Assembly: GCF_005768555.2 (NCBI RefSeq) | Contig: NZ_VCHX02000163.1 | Coordinates: 21,120-85,119 of the forward strand | Reading direction: 5' to 3' | Source: Streptomyces sporangiiformans | GTDB lineage: Bacteria; Actinomycetota; Actinomycetes; Streptomycetales; Streptomycetaceae | DNA length: 64,000 bases | Part shown: positions 18,716 to 26,718 of the stretch, piece after piece | Layout of the letters: each line of letters begins with the position of its first letter | Position numbering within the stretch: the first letter of the stretch is position 1 | Program-made: the position numbers and the translations under genes | The notes under the pieces: generated by a model | The model's database searches: none | Seen by the model: the letters and a program-made list of their open reading frames with translations, nothing else | Told to the model about the DNA's origin: nothing

Positions 18716-19632
18716 GAGGCAGTCTCCGCCCGGTACCGCCCCGGCGGGGTCCCGAACTCCCGGCTGAACGCGTGCGAGAAGGCATACGGGGTGCCATAGC
18801 CGACGCGGCGCGCGACAGTGGGCAAGGGGTCCGTGGTGTCGCGGAGCAGGGTGGCTGCGTAGGTCAGGCGCCACCAGGTCAGGTATGCCATCGGCGAGCG
18901 CCCGACCAGGGCCGTGAACCGGCGGGCCAGGGTGGGACGGGAGACTCCCGCCTCGGCGGCCAGCCGGTCGTTGGTCCACGGGGCGGCCGGGTCCGCGTGC
19001 AGCGCTCGCAGGGCGGCGGCCGCCACCGGGTCGCCCAGTGCGGCCGGCCAGGCTCCGGTCGTGCGCTCCTCCATCCAGGAACGGATCATGTAGACGAGGA
19101 GCAGGTCGAGCAGACCGGTGAGCGCGATGCCGGAGCCGGCCTGTCGCTCACTCAGCTCGCGGCCCAACAGATCGATGGCGGCGCGGAGTTCGGGGTGGCT
19201 GCCCGCGCGGTTCGGCAGGTGGACGACCTCCGGGAGCTCGGCCAGGAGCGGATGTACCCGGCTGCGGTCGAGCCGGTACTTGCCGCACAGCATCTCCACC
19301 TCGCCGGAGCCGGAGCCGACAGGGAATCGGCTCTGCCCCGTCCCGTCGAGCCAGCGCTCGAACGGCATCGCCCGCTCCACCGCCACCGCGTCGGCGGGGG
19401 AATCGGCGATCACATGTCCAGTCCCATGCGGCAGCAGCACCGCGTCCCCCGCGCCGAGGGTGACCGGTGTGCCGCCGTCGGACAGCAGCCAGCAGCCGCC
19501 CTCCAGTACGACATGGAATCCCGCCCCGTCGTACGGAGCGAACCGCGCGCACCCACTCCCGCGCATCCGGACCCGGTTGGAGGAGGGGCGCCCGATGCGC
19601 ACGGTCGAGATCGCGTCGCTCACCACATCCAC
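18703..19632 (-). CDS. AraC-family transcriptional regulator with cupin domain
   Basis: The protein has 309 residues. The N-terminal part (about 20-100) is a cupin-like sensing domain (GAGDAVLLPHGTGHV). The C-terminal about 100 residues form the double helix-turn-helix of AraC/XylS regulators: LAAEAGVSRPTLARRFTALVG-type first motif, then VARRVGYGTPYAFSHAFSREFG and PPGRYR. The start is GTG (19632) without a clear ribosome site. It is divergent from the metallo-hydrolase gene at 19733. A 30-base interrupted palindrome in the gap is a likely binding site, so the hydrolase is a plausible target. Confidence 0.88.
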   Translation of the reverse strand: MDVVSDAISTVRIGRPSSNRVRMRGSGCARFAPYDGAGFHVVLEGGCWLLSDGGTPVTLGAGDAVLLPHGTGHVIADSPADAVAVERAMPFERWLDGTGQSRFPVGSGSGEVEMLCGKYRLDRSRVHPLLAELPEVVHLPNRAGSHPELRAAIDLLGRELSERQAGSGIALTGLLDLLLVYMIRSWMEERTTGAWPAALGDPVAAAALRALHADPAAPWTNDRLAAEAGVSRPTLARRFTALVGRSPMAYLTWWRLTYAATLLRDTTDPLPTVARRVGYGTPYAFSHAFSREFGTPPGRYRAETASHVG

Positions 19633-19679
19633 CGGGTCAGCGTAGCCAGGACGTCAGGCGTGAGAGGAACGCGTATGCA

Positions 19680-19709
19680 GATGAGCCGGGCAGGCATTGG
19701 GGGCTCATC
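19680..19709. promoter_or_regulatory. operator-like inverted repeat between AraC and hydrolase genes
   Basis: Arms GATGAGCC (19680-19687) and GGCTCATC (19702-19709) are separated by 14 bases. It sits about 25 bases before the hydrolase ATG and 48 bases before the AraC-type start, where a divergent regulator would bind. TAGGGT at 19720-19725 could serve as the -10 of the hydrolase, giving an almost leaderless mRNA. Confidence 0.4.
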
Positions 19710-19732
19710 CGCGTCTTCCTAGGGTCGAGGGC

Positions 19733-20701
19733 ATGAAGAGCGAGGGCGTACAGAGCAGCGGGAACGAACAGAACGGAGAGGACGTACAGAACGGCGACAG
19801 CGCGCAGCGGATCGTGCTCGGAGACATCGAGGTCATCCGGGTCGTCGAGTTCCAGGGGCCGTTCGCGCCGGCCCGTGACTTCGTCCCGGAGGCCGGGGCC
19901 GAGGTGTGGAAGGACAACGAGGACTGGCTGGTGCCGGATCACTGGGAGCCGGACACCGACAGCGCGGGGGTGGCGCTCCAGACCTGGGTGCTGCGCAGTG
20001 GCGGACGGACCGTCCTGGTCGACACCGGGGTGGGCAACGGGCGCGAGCGGCCCGGCTCGCCGGATTTCCACCACTGGCAGGGCGACTTCCTCGGCCACCT
20101 GGCGCGAGCGGGCGTGCATCCGCAGGACGTCGACGTCGTCGTCAACACCCACATCCACGGCGATCACGTCGGCTGGAACACCGTCGACGCCGAGGGAGAG
20201 TGGGTGCCGACCTTCCCCAACGCCCAGTACCTCGTGCCGGCCGCCGACGACTTCCACTTCGGCCCGGACAACGCGTACGGGAACGGCCTGCGGGAGGACG
20301 ACCGGCTGATCTACGAGGACAGCGTGGCGCCCGTCCACCGGGCCGGACAGGCCGTGTTGTGGGACGGCGTCCACCGGATCGACGAGCATCTCTCCCTGGA
20401 GAGCACGCCCGGCCACACACCCGGTTCGTCCGTGCTGAGGCTCGCCTCGGGGAGCGACCGTGCGGTCTTCGTCGGTGATCTCCTGCACAGCCCGGTGCAG
20501 ATCCTCCACCCCGCCTGCAACAGCTGCTTCTGCCTGGACGCGGAACAAGCGGTGGCCAGTCGCCGCCGGGTCCTCCAACGGGCCGCCGACGAAAGCGAGT
20601 TGGTCATACCGGCGCACTTCGCCGGGGCGGGTGCCGTGGAGGTCCGCCGACAGGGGGACGGGTTCCAGCTCGGCCCATGGGCGGCGTACGGAGCGGCATA
20701 G
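19733..20701 (+). CDS. metallo-beta-lactamase-fold hydrolase
   Basis: The protein has 322 residues. The zinc motif H140-x-H142-x-D144-H145 (NTHIHGDHVGWN) is complete, with a further His in STPGHTPGS and Asp in FVGDLLHSP. The arrangement resembles N-acyl-homoserine lactonase-like and related MBL hydrolases. The substrate is unknown. The first 25 residues are a polar Gln/Asn/Ser-rich lead; ATG 19733 is close to the -10-like TAGGGT. The divergent AraC-type gene is the likely regulator. Confidence 0.85.
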   Translation: MKSEGVQSSGNEQNGEDVQNGDSAQRIVLGDIEVIRVVEFQGPFAPARDFVPEAGAEVWKDNEDWLVPDHWEPDTDSAGVALQTWVLRSGGRTVLVDTGVGNGRERPGSPDFHHWQGDFLGHLARAGVHPQDVDVVVNTHIHGDHVGWNTVDAEGEWVPTFPNAQYLVPAADDFHFGPDNAYGNGLREDDRLIYEDSVAPVHRAGQAVLWDGVHRIDEHLSLESTPGHTPGSSVLRLASGSDRAVFVGDLLHSPVQILHPACNSCFCLDAEQAVASRRRVLQRAADESELVIPAHFAGAGAVEVRRQGDGFQLGPWAAYGAA

Positions 20702-20704
20702 GGG

Positions 20705-21019
20705 TCACGAGCGGGAGATCAGCTTGACCTCCCTCAGTGTCTGGTCGACCTTGCCGACCATTTTCAGGGGCAGGGTGAGCAGGAAGTGCACCGGCTGGTC
20801 GGACACCCCCGAACGCACCTTGGCCGGCAGCCGCCACAGGCGGCACCGGAAGTCCCGGGCGTACTGCCCCAGCACCAGCTCCCTGGGCATCGCGGTGGTC
20901 TTGCCGCACTGTTCGCATGTGATGGTCAGCAGACAGCCGTGGACATACGTCAGGCGATGGAGCTGCTCCCCGCCGCACGAGCAGACCAGATAGGACGTCT
21001 CGGTTTCCGTGTCGATCAT
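20705..21019 (-). CDS. small CxCGG/CxxC protein at the end of the E1/E2 operon
   Basis: The 104-residue protein has two cysteine pairs (VCSCGGEQ and CEQCGK) spaced like a compact zinc ribbon, followed by a basic, aliphatic C-terminal half. Its ATG overlaps the E2 stop (ATGA), so it is co-translated with a dehydrogenase complex. I do not recognise the family. A role as a metal-binding accessory, or in assembly or regulation of the complex, is only inferred from position. The gene converges on the metallo-hydrolase stop, 3 bases away. Confidence 0.6.
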   Translation of the reverse strand: MIDTETETSYLVCSCGGEQLHRLTYVHGCLLTITCEQCGKTTAMPRELVLGQYARDFRCRLWRLPAKVRSGVSDQPVHFLLTLPLKMVGKVDQTLREVKLISRS

Positions 21020-22341
21020 TCGTTGCTCCTTTTCGGCGAGGCCCGTTCGCTGTCCGGCAACGGCCGCAACAGCCGTTCCGGATCGGCCCCGGCGGAGGCC
21101 AGCGATCCGAGCAGCCTGGCTCCGGCCGCCCCGTCGGCCACCCGGTGGTCGACGGTGAGACCCGCGGTGCACCCCGTCCGGATGTGGATGCCGCCGCCGG
21201 ACACGACGGCTCGCGCCGCGATCGCGCCCACGGTGAGGACCGCCACCTGAGGCGGGGTGACCAGAGCCGTGAACCGTTCGGCGCCGAGGGGGCCGAGATT
21301 GGACAGGACGACCGAGCCGGGGACGAGGTGGGGCGGGTCGATCCGGCCTCGCCGGGCGCGGTCCACGGTCTGCTGGACCTCCGCGTCGAGTTCGTCCGCG
21401 GTGCTTCGGTCCGGGTCGGTGAACGACGGGGTCAGCAGGCCGTGGACGCTGTCCACGGCAAGGGAGAGCACCACGTGGGGGCGGGCGGTGGTGTCGTACG
21501 TGTGCTGGGCGAAGACCGGGTTGTCCCGTACCGCGGTGGCCAGTGCGCGCAGGAGGAGCGTCGTCCAGGACAGCCCCCACCCTTCTCTCAGCCGCGCGAG
21601 CCGGTCGAGGTCCAGGTCTCGCCAGACGGTGAACTGCGGTATCGCGGCGCCGTCCAGCAACCGCTCGGTGAGTTTGGCCCGGGCGGCCCGCCTCCTGCGT
21701 GCCACCTCGCCCTCGTCCCGGGAGGAGTCCTCAGGACTCCGGGTCTGACTCCGGTTCTGGCTCCGGGTCTGGCTCCGGCTCTGGCTCCGGATCTGGCTCC
21801 GGCTCTCGGCCACCTTGACGTCGCGCAGGGTGACCACGCCGCCGGGGCCGGACCCGGTGATCGAGTCAAGCCTCAGGCCACGCTCGGCGGCGCGGCGGCG
21901 CGCGCCGGGGAGGGCCAGGACCCGCGCGGGGTGGGACGGGGCCTCCGGCTCGCGCGGCGGGTCCCCGGATACGGGGCGGTGCGCGGACGGTCCGTTCTCC
22001 GGGGGCAGTCCGTTCTCCGGGGGGAGTCCGTTTTCGGGGGGCAGTCCGTTTTCGGGGGGCAGTCCGTTCAGCGGGAGCAGTCCCGCGAGCAGGTCCTCGG
22101 ACTCCCCGGTGATGTGTGCCAGTGGCTCACCGACGGGGACGACGGTGCCGGGCCCGGCGACCAGCCGGGAGATGATGCCGCCGCCGGGTGCCTCGACCTC
22201 CATGTCGACCTTGTCGGTGGCGACGACACAGACGACCTGTCCGGCCGCCACCGTGTCGCCTTCCTCCACCTGCCAGGCCACGAGTTCACCCTCGGTCATC
22301 GTCATGGACATCTTCGGCATGACGAGAGGTATGTCGTGCAT
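21016..22341 (-). CDS. dihydrolipoamide acyltransferase (E2)
   Basis: This 441-residue E2 has three parts. Residues 1-80 are a lipoyl domain with the modified K44 in TDKVDMEVE. Residues 139-174 are the peripheral-subunit-binding domain (RRRAAERG ... GSGPGGVV). From about 210 onwards is the catalytic acyltransferase, with H399 and D403 in DHRVADG. Two low-complexity linkers stand out: NGLPPE repeated four times (92-117), and RSQ/TRSQ units (181-202) in place of the usual Ala/Pro linker. The E2 catalyses transfer of the acyl group from lipoate to CoA. It follows E1 beta by 14 bases. Confidence 0.9.
   Translation of the reverse strand: MHDIPLVMPKMSMTMTEGELVAWQVEEGDTVAAGQVVCVVATDKVDMEVEAPGGGIISRLVAGPGTVVPVGEPLAHITGESEDLLAGLLPLNGLPPENGLPPENGLPPENGLPPENGPSAHRPVSGDPPREPEAPSHPARVLALPGARRRAAERGLRLDSITGSGPGGVVTLRDVKVAESRSQIRSQSRSQTRSQNRSQTRSPEDSSRDEGEVARRRRAARAKLTERLLDGAAIPQFTVWRDLDLDRLARLREGWGLSWTTLLLRALATAVRDNPVFAQHTYDTTARPHVVLSLAVDSVHGLLTPSFTDPDRSTADELDAEVQQTVDRARRGRIDPPHLVPGSVVLSNLGPLGAERFTALVTPPQVAVLTVGAIAARAVVSGGGIHIRTGCTAGLTVDHRVADGAAGARLLGSLASAGADPERLLRPLPDSERASPKRSNE
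21991..22068 (-). repeat. in-gene 18-bp tandem repeat (NGLPPE linker)
   Basis: About four copies of an 18-base unit encode NGLPPE in the linker after the E2 lipoyl domain. The copies differ only by single bases (for example CTCCGGGG versus TTCGGGGG). This indicates recent slippage expansion and likely length variation between strains. Confidence 0.8.
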
Positions 22342-22355
22342 CGGCGTTCCCTCCC

Positions 22356-23375
22356 TCAGTACTTCATCAGTTCGAGGGAGGCGGCGGTGATGTCCTCGGT
22401 CTGAGGGACCGCCGCACGTTCCAGCTGCGGTGCGTACGGAATCGGTACGTCGAGGCCGCCGAGTCGCGCGATCGGCGCGAGCAGGGTGTACAGAGCGTCG
22501 GAGCCGGCGATGAGCGCCGCCACCTCGGCCATGAACCCGCAGGTGCTCGGGGCTTCTTGGACCAGGAGCACACGGCCGGTGGCCTTCACCGCCGCCAGGA
22601 CGGTGTCGCTGTCCAGGGGCTTGAGCGTCCGCGGATCGACCACTGTGGCCGTCACACCCTGGGCCGCGAGTCGGTCCGCCGCCGCCAGGGCCCGGGACAC
22701 CATGACACCGGTGGCGACGATGGTCAGGTCCTTGCCCTCGCGGTGTACCGCGGCCTGGCTCAGCGGGACGCGGTACGGCCCTTCCGGAACGGGCCCGGAC
22801 CGCTTGTAGAGCAGTTTGTGTTCGAGTACGACGACCGGGTTGGGGTCGTCAACGGCTGCGAGCAGAAGTCCTTTGGCGTCCGCGGGAGTTGCGGGCATCA
22901 CGACCTTCAGTCCCGGGACATGGGCGAACCACGCCTCCAGGCTCTGCGAATGCTGGGCGGCGGCACCGGTGCCGGATCCGCCCGGGGCACGCAGCACCAT
23001 CGGTACCTGCGCGGCGCCTCCCAGCATGAAGTGGATCTTCGCTGCCTGGTTGACGATCTGGTCCATCGCCTGGCACGTGAAGTCCGAGAACTGGATCTCG
23101 ACGACCGGGCGCATGCCCACCAGCGCGGCACCGACCGCCGCGCCGACGATGCCCAGTTCGGAGATCGGCGTGTCCCGCACCCGGTCCGTGCCGTAGCGGT
23201 GCACGAGGTCCCCGGTCACGCCGAAGGCCCCGCCGTACACGCCGATGTCCTCGCCGAGCAGAAAGACGTCCGGGTCGTCGTCCATCGCCTGGGCCAGTGC
23301 CTCGCGTACTGCTTCGGCGTAGGTGAGATCGCGGGTGGCGGGCGGTGCGGCGCCCGTTGTCGGTGCGAGGGTCAT
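22356..23375 (-). CDS. 2-oxoacid/acetoin dehydrogenase E1 component, beta subunit
   Basis: The 339-residue beta subunit of a thiamin-diphosphate E1 has VFLLGEDIGVYGGAFGVT near residue 40, RVRDTPISELGIVGAAVGAA, and the C-terminal transketolase-like domain (VVDPRTLKPLDSDT). The conserved Glu of the TPP site is in the EDIG motif. The ATG at 23375 overlaps the E1 alpha stop (ATGA). With the alpha subunit it would decarboxylate a 2-oxoacid or cleave an acetoin-like diketone or acyloin. Sequence alone does not separate the pyruvate, branched-chain and acetoin types. Confidence 0.9.
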   Translation of the reverse strand: MTLAPTTGAAPPATRDLTYAEAVREALAQAMDDDPDVFLLGEDIGVYGGAFGVTGDLVHRYGTDRVRDTPISELGIVGAAVGAALVGMRPVVEIQFSDFTCQAMDQIVNQAAKIHFMLGGAAQVPMVLRAPGGSGTGAAAQHSQSLEAWFAHVPGLKVVMPATPADAKGLLLAAVDDPNPVVVLEHKLLYKRSGPVPEGPYRVPLSQAAVHREGKDLTIVATGVMVSRALAAADRLAAQGVTATVVDPRTLKPLDSDTVLAAVKATGRVLLVQEAPSTCGFMAEVAALIAGSDALYTLLAPIARLGGLDVPIPYAPQLERAAVPQTEDITAASLELMKY

Positions 23376-24370
23376 GACGCTCTCCCCGCCGGAGTGGCGT
23401 ACACGGCGTCGAGGAGGGAGCCGGGCCGGGCATCGGGAGCGGCCAGCCCGGTCTCGACGGCGGCGCGGACCGCGTCCCGTGCGTGGCCGCGTATCTCCTC
23501 CACGTCCCGCTCGGTGAGTGCCCCGGACGCGGTCGCCGCCCGCTCGAAGCGGCTGATCGGGTCGCGGGCGCGCCACTCCTCGATCTCGTCCCTGGTGCGG
23601 TAGAGGTTCTGGTCGCTCTTGCTGTGGCCCTTCCAGCGATAGGTGACCGCCTCGATGAAGGTGGGGCCCTCACCGGAGCGGGCACGTGCGACGGCGTCGC
23701 GGGTCGCCGCGTACACCGCGTCGACGTCGTTGCCGTCGATGGTCACTCCGGGCATGCCGTAGCCGGCGGCGCGTTCGCTGATCTCCTTGACCGCGAAGGC
23801 CCGTTCGGTGGAGAAGGACATGCCGTAGCGGTTGTTCTCGCAGAAGAACACGACCGGCAGGCTCCAGATGGCGGCCATGTTCATGGCCTCGTGGCAGGCG
23901 CCTTCGTTGGCCGCGCCGTCACCGAAGAAGCTGACGGCGACCCGGTCGGTGCCGCGCAGCCGCTGGGCGAGCGCGGCGCCGACGGCGATGGGGATGCCGC
24001 CTGCCACGATGCCGTTGGCACCGAGGTTGCCCGTGGTCACATCGGCGATGTGCATGGAGCCGCCGCGTCCCGCGCAGTAGCCGGTCTCCTTCGCCAGCAG
24101 TTCGGCCATCATCCGGTTCAGGTCCGCGCCCTTGGCGATGCAGTGGCCGTGGCCTCGGTGCGTGGAGGAGATCAGGTCGTCCGGTCGCAGGGCGAGACAT
24201 GCTCCCGTCGCGGTGGCCTCCTGGCCGACGGACAGATGCATCGTGCCGTGCATGAGCCCGCGGGCGAAGAGTTCGTCCACGGCTTCCTCGAAGCGGCGGA
24301 TTCTCCACAGCGTGTTGAGGGTGCGCGCGGCCAGATCCTCGTCGTCGGTGGGTGCCGTGCTCTCGGCCAC
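23372..24370 (-). CDS. 2-oxoacid/acetoin dehydrogenase E1 component, alpha subunit
   Basis: The 332-residue alpha subunit has the complete TPP-magnesium motif, beginning G150-D-G152 and ending N179-N180 (GDGAANEGACHEA ... FFCENN). HRGHGHCIAKG and GRGGSMHIAD are the usual active-site loops; the SMH serine-rich loop matches acetoin-dehydrogenase AcoA-like members as well as PDH. It is the first gene of the E1-E1-E2 operon. It faces the SorC-type regulator across a 227-base divergent gap with a GCAC-N4-GTGC palindrome 24 bases from its ATG. Confidence 0.9.
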   Translation of the reverse strand: MAESTAPTDDEDLAARTLNTLWRIRRFEEAVDELFARGLMHGTMHLSVGQEATATGACLALRPDDLISSTHRGHGHCIAKGADLNRMMAELLAKETGYCAGRGGSMHIADVTTGNLGANGIVAGGIPIAVGAALAQRLRGTDRVAVSFFGDGAANEGACHEAMNMAAIWSLPVVFFCENNRYGMSFSTERAFAVKEISERAAGYGMPGVTIDGNDVDAVYAATRDAVARARSGEGPTFIEAVTYRWKGHSKSDQNLYRTRDEIEEWRARDPISRFERAATASGALTERDVEEIRGHARDAVRAAVETGLAAPDARPGSLLDAVYATPAGRAS

Positions 24371-24393
24371 GAGCCCTCCAGATCTGAGATCTG

Positions 24394-24405
24394 CACAAAA
24401 GTGCG
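24394..24405. promoter_or_regulatory. candidate SorC operator in divergent gap
   Basis: GCAC-AAAA-GTGC is a perfect short palindrome next to two AGATCT sites (24381-24386 and 24388-24393). SorC/DeoR-type regulators commonly bind TGCAC-containing dyads, and another TTTGCAC half site occurs near 24430. The position, just upstream of the E1 alpha start and 193 bases from the regulator start, suits control of the E1/E2 operon. Confidence 0.4.
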
Positions 24406-24597
24406 TATCAATTTCACCTACGTGAGGATGTTTGCACGGTCGGCCACCTCTGTCCAGACGCTCGGCGCGGAAGCGTCATCGCACCGGAGGGTTGGGTAGT
24501 TGCCGGAGGCCGTCTGCAGGTGCGGCGTCGCTCACTGGGCGGCTGTGCAAGAATTTGGGCAGATGTGACGAAGCCGTTGTGCGAGAGGGGTCGGGGA

Positions 24598-25548
24598 ATG
24601 CCAGCGTCCCGCGAGCGCGACCTGTTGGTGAAGGCCGCACGGCTCTACTACCAGGACAACTGCTCGCAGCAGGAAGTCGCCAGCGCGCTCGGCGTGAGCC
24701 GGTCCAATGTCTCACGCATCCTGGCCGCCGCCCGGGAGCAGGGAATCGTCGAGATCCGGATCAACGATCCCGCCGGACGCGAGGTGGACCTGGAGGAGGA
24801 GGTGCTCCGCACCTTCAAGCTCACCGCGTGCCGGGTGGCCGCTGTCCGCTCGGACGAGGAAGTGCTGCCCAAGGTGGGCGAACTCGCCGCGGACTGGCTG
24901 CTGGACATGGCGCGACCCGGCGACGGCATCTCGCTGTCCTGGGGGCGGACCCTGCAGGCGATGGTGCGGGCCGTTCACTCCGACCGCGCCATCCCCGTCG
25001 AGGTACTCCCGCTGGTCGGCGGGCTGTCCTCGGTGGCCTCGGAGATCATGGGCGAGGAACTGGTACGCGACCTCGCGGACCGCCTCGGCGCGACCTTCCG
25101 GCGTCTGCACGCACCCGCTCTGCTGGAGGCGAAGGCCTCCCGGGACACGCTGATGGCCGAGCCCTCCATCAGCTCCGTACTGGAGGCGGGCCGCAAGTCG
25201 TCCCTGGCGTTCGTGGGCGTGGGAGCGGCGGGCGTGGGCTCGTCGGAGGCACTCATCGACTCACTGCGGCTGAGTCGCCGTGACCGTGCGGCATTCGAGA
25301 AGGCGAAGCCGGTGGGCGATGTCTGCGCCCGCTACTTCGACGAGGACGGCAACCCGGTACGCGGCGCCGTCGAGGACCGGGTACTGGCCGTGTCGCTCGA
25401 CGACCTCCGACGGATCCGCACGGTCGTCGGGCTGGCCGCGGGAGCGGAAAAGGCCCGAGGCGTACTCGGCGCACTGCGCGGCCGCTACCTGGACGCCCTG
25501 GTCTGCGACGAGCCCCTGGCCGAGGCCCTGCTGGCCCAGTCCGCCTGA
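24598..25548 (+). CDS. SorC-family transcriptional regulator of sugar/polyol genes
   Basis: The protein has 316 residues. The N-terminal winged HTH (about 10-50) is AARLYYQDNCSQQEVA and GVSRSNVSRIL. The rest is the sugar-binding SorC domain with the typical SWGRTLQAM, LPLVGG and GVGAAGVGS stretches. Such proteins sense a phosphorylated sugar or polyol. ATG 24598 has GAGAGGGG upstream. It lies between the divergent E1/E2 operon and the glucitol-type PTS operon, so it is the likely regulator of both. Confidence 0.9.
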   Translation: MPASRERDLLVKAARLYYQDNCSQQEVASALGVSRSNVSRILAAAREQGIVEIRINDPAGREVDLEEEVLRTFKLTACRVAAVRSDEEVLPKVGELAADWLLDMARPGDGISLSWGRTLQAMVRAVHSDRAIPVEVLPLVGGLSSVASEIMGEELVRDLADRLGATFRRLHAPALLEAKASRDTLMAEPSISSVLEAGRKSSLAFVGVGAAGVGSSEALIDSLRLSRRDRAAFEKAKPVGDVCARYFDEDGNPVRGAVEDRVLAVSLDDLRRIRTVVGLAAGAEKARGVLGALRGRYLDALVCDEPLAEALLAQSA

Positions 25549-26052
25549 CAAAGGCCCCTTTCCGTCGCGGCGACTTGGCGCCCCGAGCGGCCTTCCCGCC
25601 CGCGACAACCCGGCCTGCGCTCACGTAGGCCGACCGACGGCGCTCCCGTACGCCCGTGGATCCGTACGCCCCAACCACCCTCCACCTGCGGTTCTTCGTG
25701 CTGGACGCGCTCCCGGCCGGGTCCGCCCGCCGCGGCGCGTACGAGCTTCCGCGCGCCCATGGCCGACGCCCTCGAATCGAAACCGTTTCGCAAGGCGACC
25801 GATCCGATGTCTTGTCGTGCCTGCCCGGGGGTGCTACACCTCTACCGAACAGACGTGAGGAGCCTTGAACAGGCGTGCAAACGTACGTCGCTTCGGATCC
25901 CTTTGGCGCCCCTTCTGCCACACCAGTCTCACCGTCCCCCTTTCGTCCGCGCTCCTCACCGCCGCACGGGCTGCCCCCCAACGAGGCTCCAGCACGAGCC
26001 CTGGGCCCATTCACGCCTCCCAACCCGCTCAGAAAGAGAGAGGAGGACCGAG
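25549..26052 (+). other. 504-bp leader/promoter region of the PTS operon
   Basis: I find no supported gene here. The 13-base palindrome CGAAACCGTTTCG lies at 25778-25790, a LacI-type operator shape. A weak promoter is possible: TTGTCG at 25812-25817, 17-base spacer, TACACC at 25835-25840. The mRNA leader would then be about 200 bases. A 63-codon frame from TTG 25865 ends in an ATGA overlap with the IIC start. Its composition is not convincing, but it could be a coupled leader peptide. Confidence 0.45.
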
Positions 26053-26718
26053 ATGATCGCCCTCGCTGCAGTCACCCTGGCCGCATCGACGCCGGAAGAC
26101 GAGAAGAATCCCGTTGTTCGCGCCGCGGTCTGGATCGGCTCCCACTTCATAGGCCTGTTCAACGAGGCCGGCAAGCAGTTCACCGGGCTGGTCACAGGGA
26201 TTCTCCCCACCCTGATCGTGCTGCTCACCTTCATGTACGCGCTCGTCGCGTTCATCGGCGAGAAGCGGGTGACCAGGGCTGTCCAGTGGTCCTCACGCTG
26301 GTGGATCACCCGCTACAGCGTGATGCCCGTCCTCGCGGTGCTGATGCTCACCAACCCGATGTGCTACTCGTTCGGCCGGTTCCTTCCCGAACGGTACAAG
26401 CCGGCCTTCTACGACTCCGCGGTCTCCTTCGTCCACCCCGTGACCACGTTCTTCCCCTACGCCAACGCCGGTGAGCTGTTCGTCTGGCTGGGCATCGCCA
26501 GCGGTGTGCAGAAGCTGGGCCTGTCCACCGTGCCGCTTGCGCTGTACTACCTCGCCATCGGTGTCGTGGTCATCTTCATCAGAGGAGTGGTCACCGAGCG
26601 GATCACACAGATCCTGATCAAACGGACCGGGCGCACCGAGATCTTCCGCACCTTCGACGAGGAGTTCACCACCGGCAGCGGCGGCAGCGCCTTCGCGGGG
26701 ACGGGAGGCACACGATGA
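26053..26718 (+). CDS. srlA: PTS glucitol/sorbitol-family EIIC component
   Basis: The 221-residue membrane protein has about four to five hydrophobic segments. VTGILPTLIVLLTFMYALV, GEKRV and LMLTNPMCYSFGRFLPE are the conserved IIC-Gut stretches. It forms the translocation channel with the C-terminal half of the next protein. It is longer than E. coli SrlA (about 187 residues), with an extended C-terminal tail. The start is supported by AGAGAGGAGG six bases upstream. Its stop overlaps the IIBC start. Confidence 0.9.
   Translation: MIALAAVTLAASTPEDEKNPVVRAAVWIGSHFIGLFNEAGKQFTGLVTGILPTLIVLLTFMYALVAFIGEKRVTRAVQWSSRWWITRYSVMPVLAVLMLTNPMCYSFGRFLPERYKPAFYDSAVSFVHPVTTFFPYANAGELFVWLGIASGVQKLGLSTVPLALYYLAIGVVVIFIRGVVTERITQILIKRTGRTEIFRTFDEEFTTGSGGSAFAGTGGTR

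Noticed and set aside
21736..22068. Possible CRISPR or minisatellite
   Set aside because: The repeats are in frame inside the E2 gene and have no spacers.
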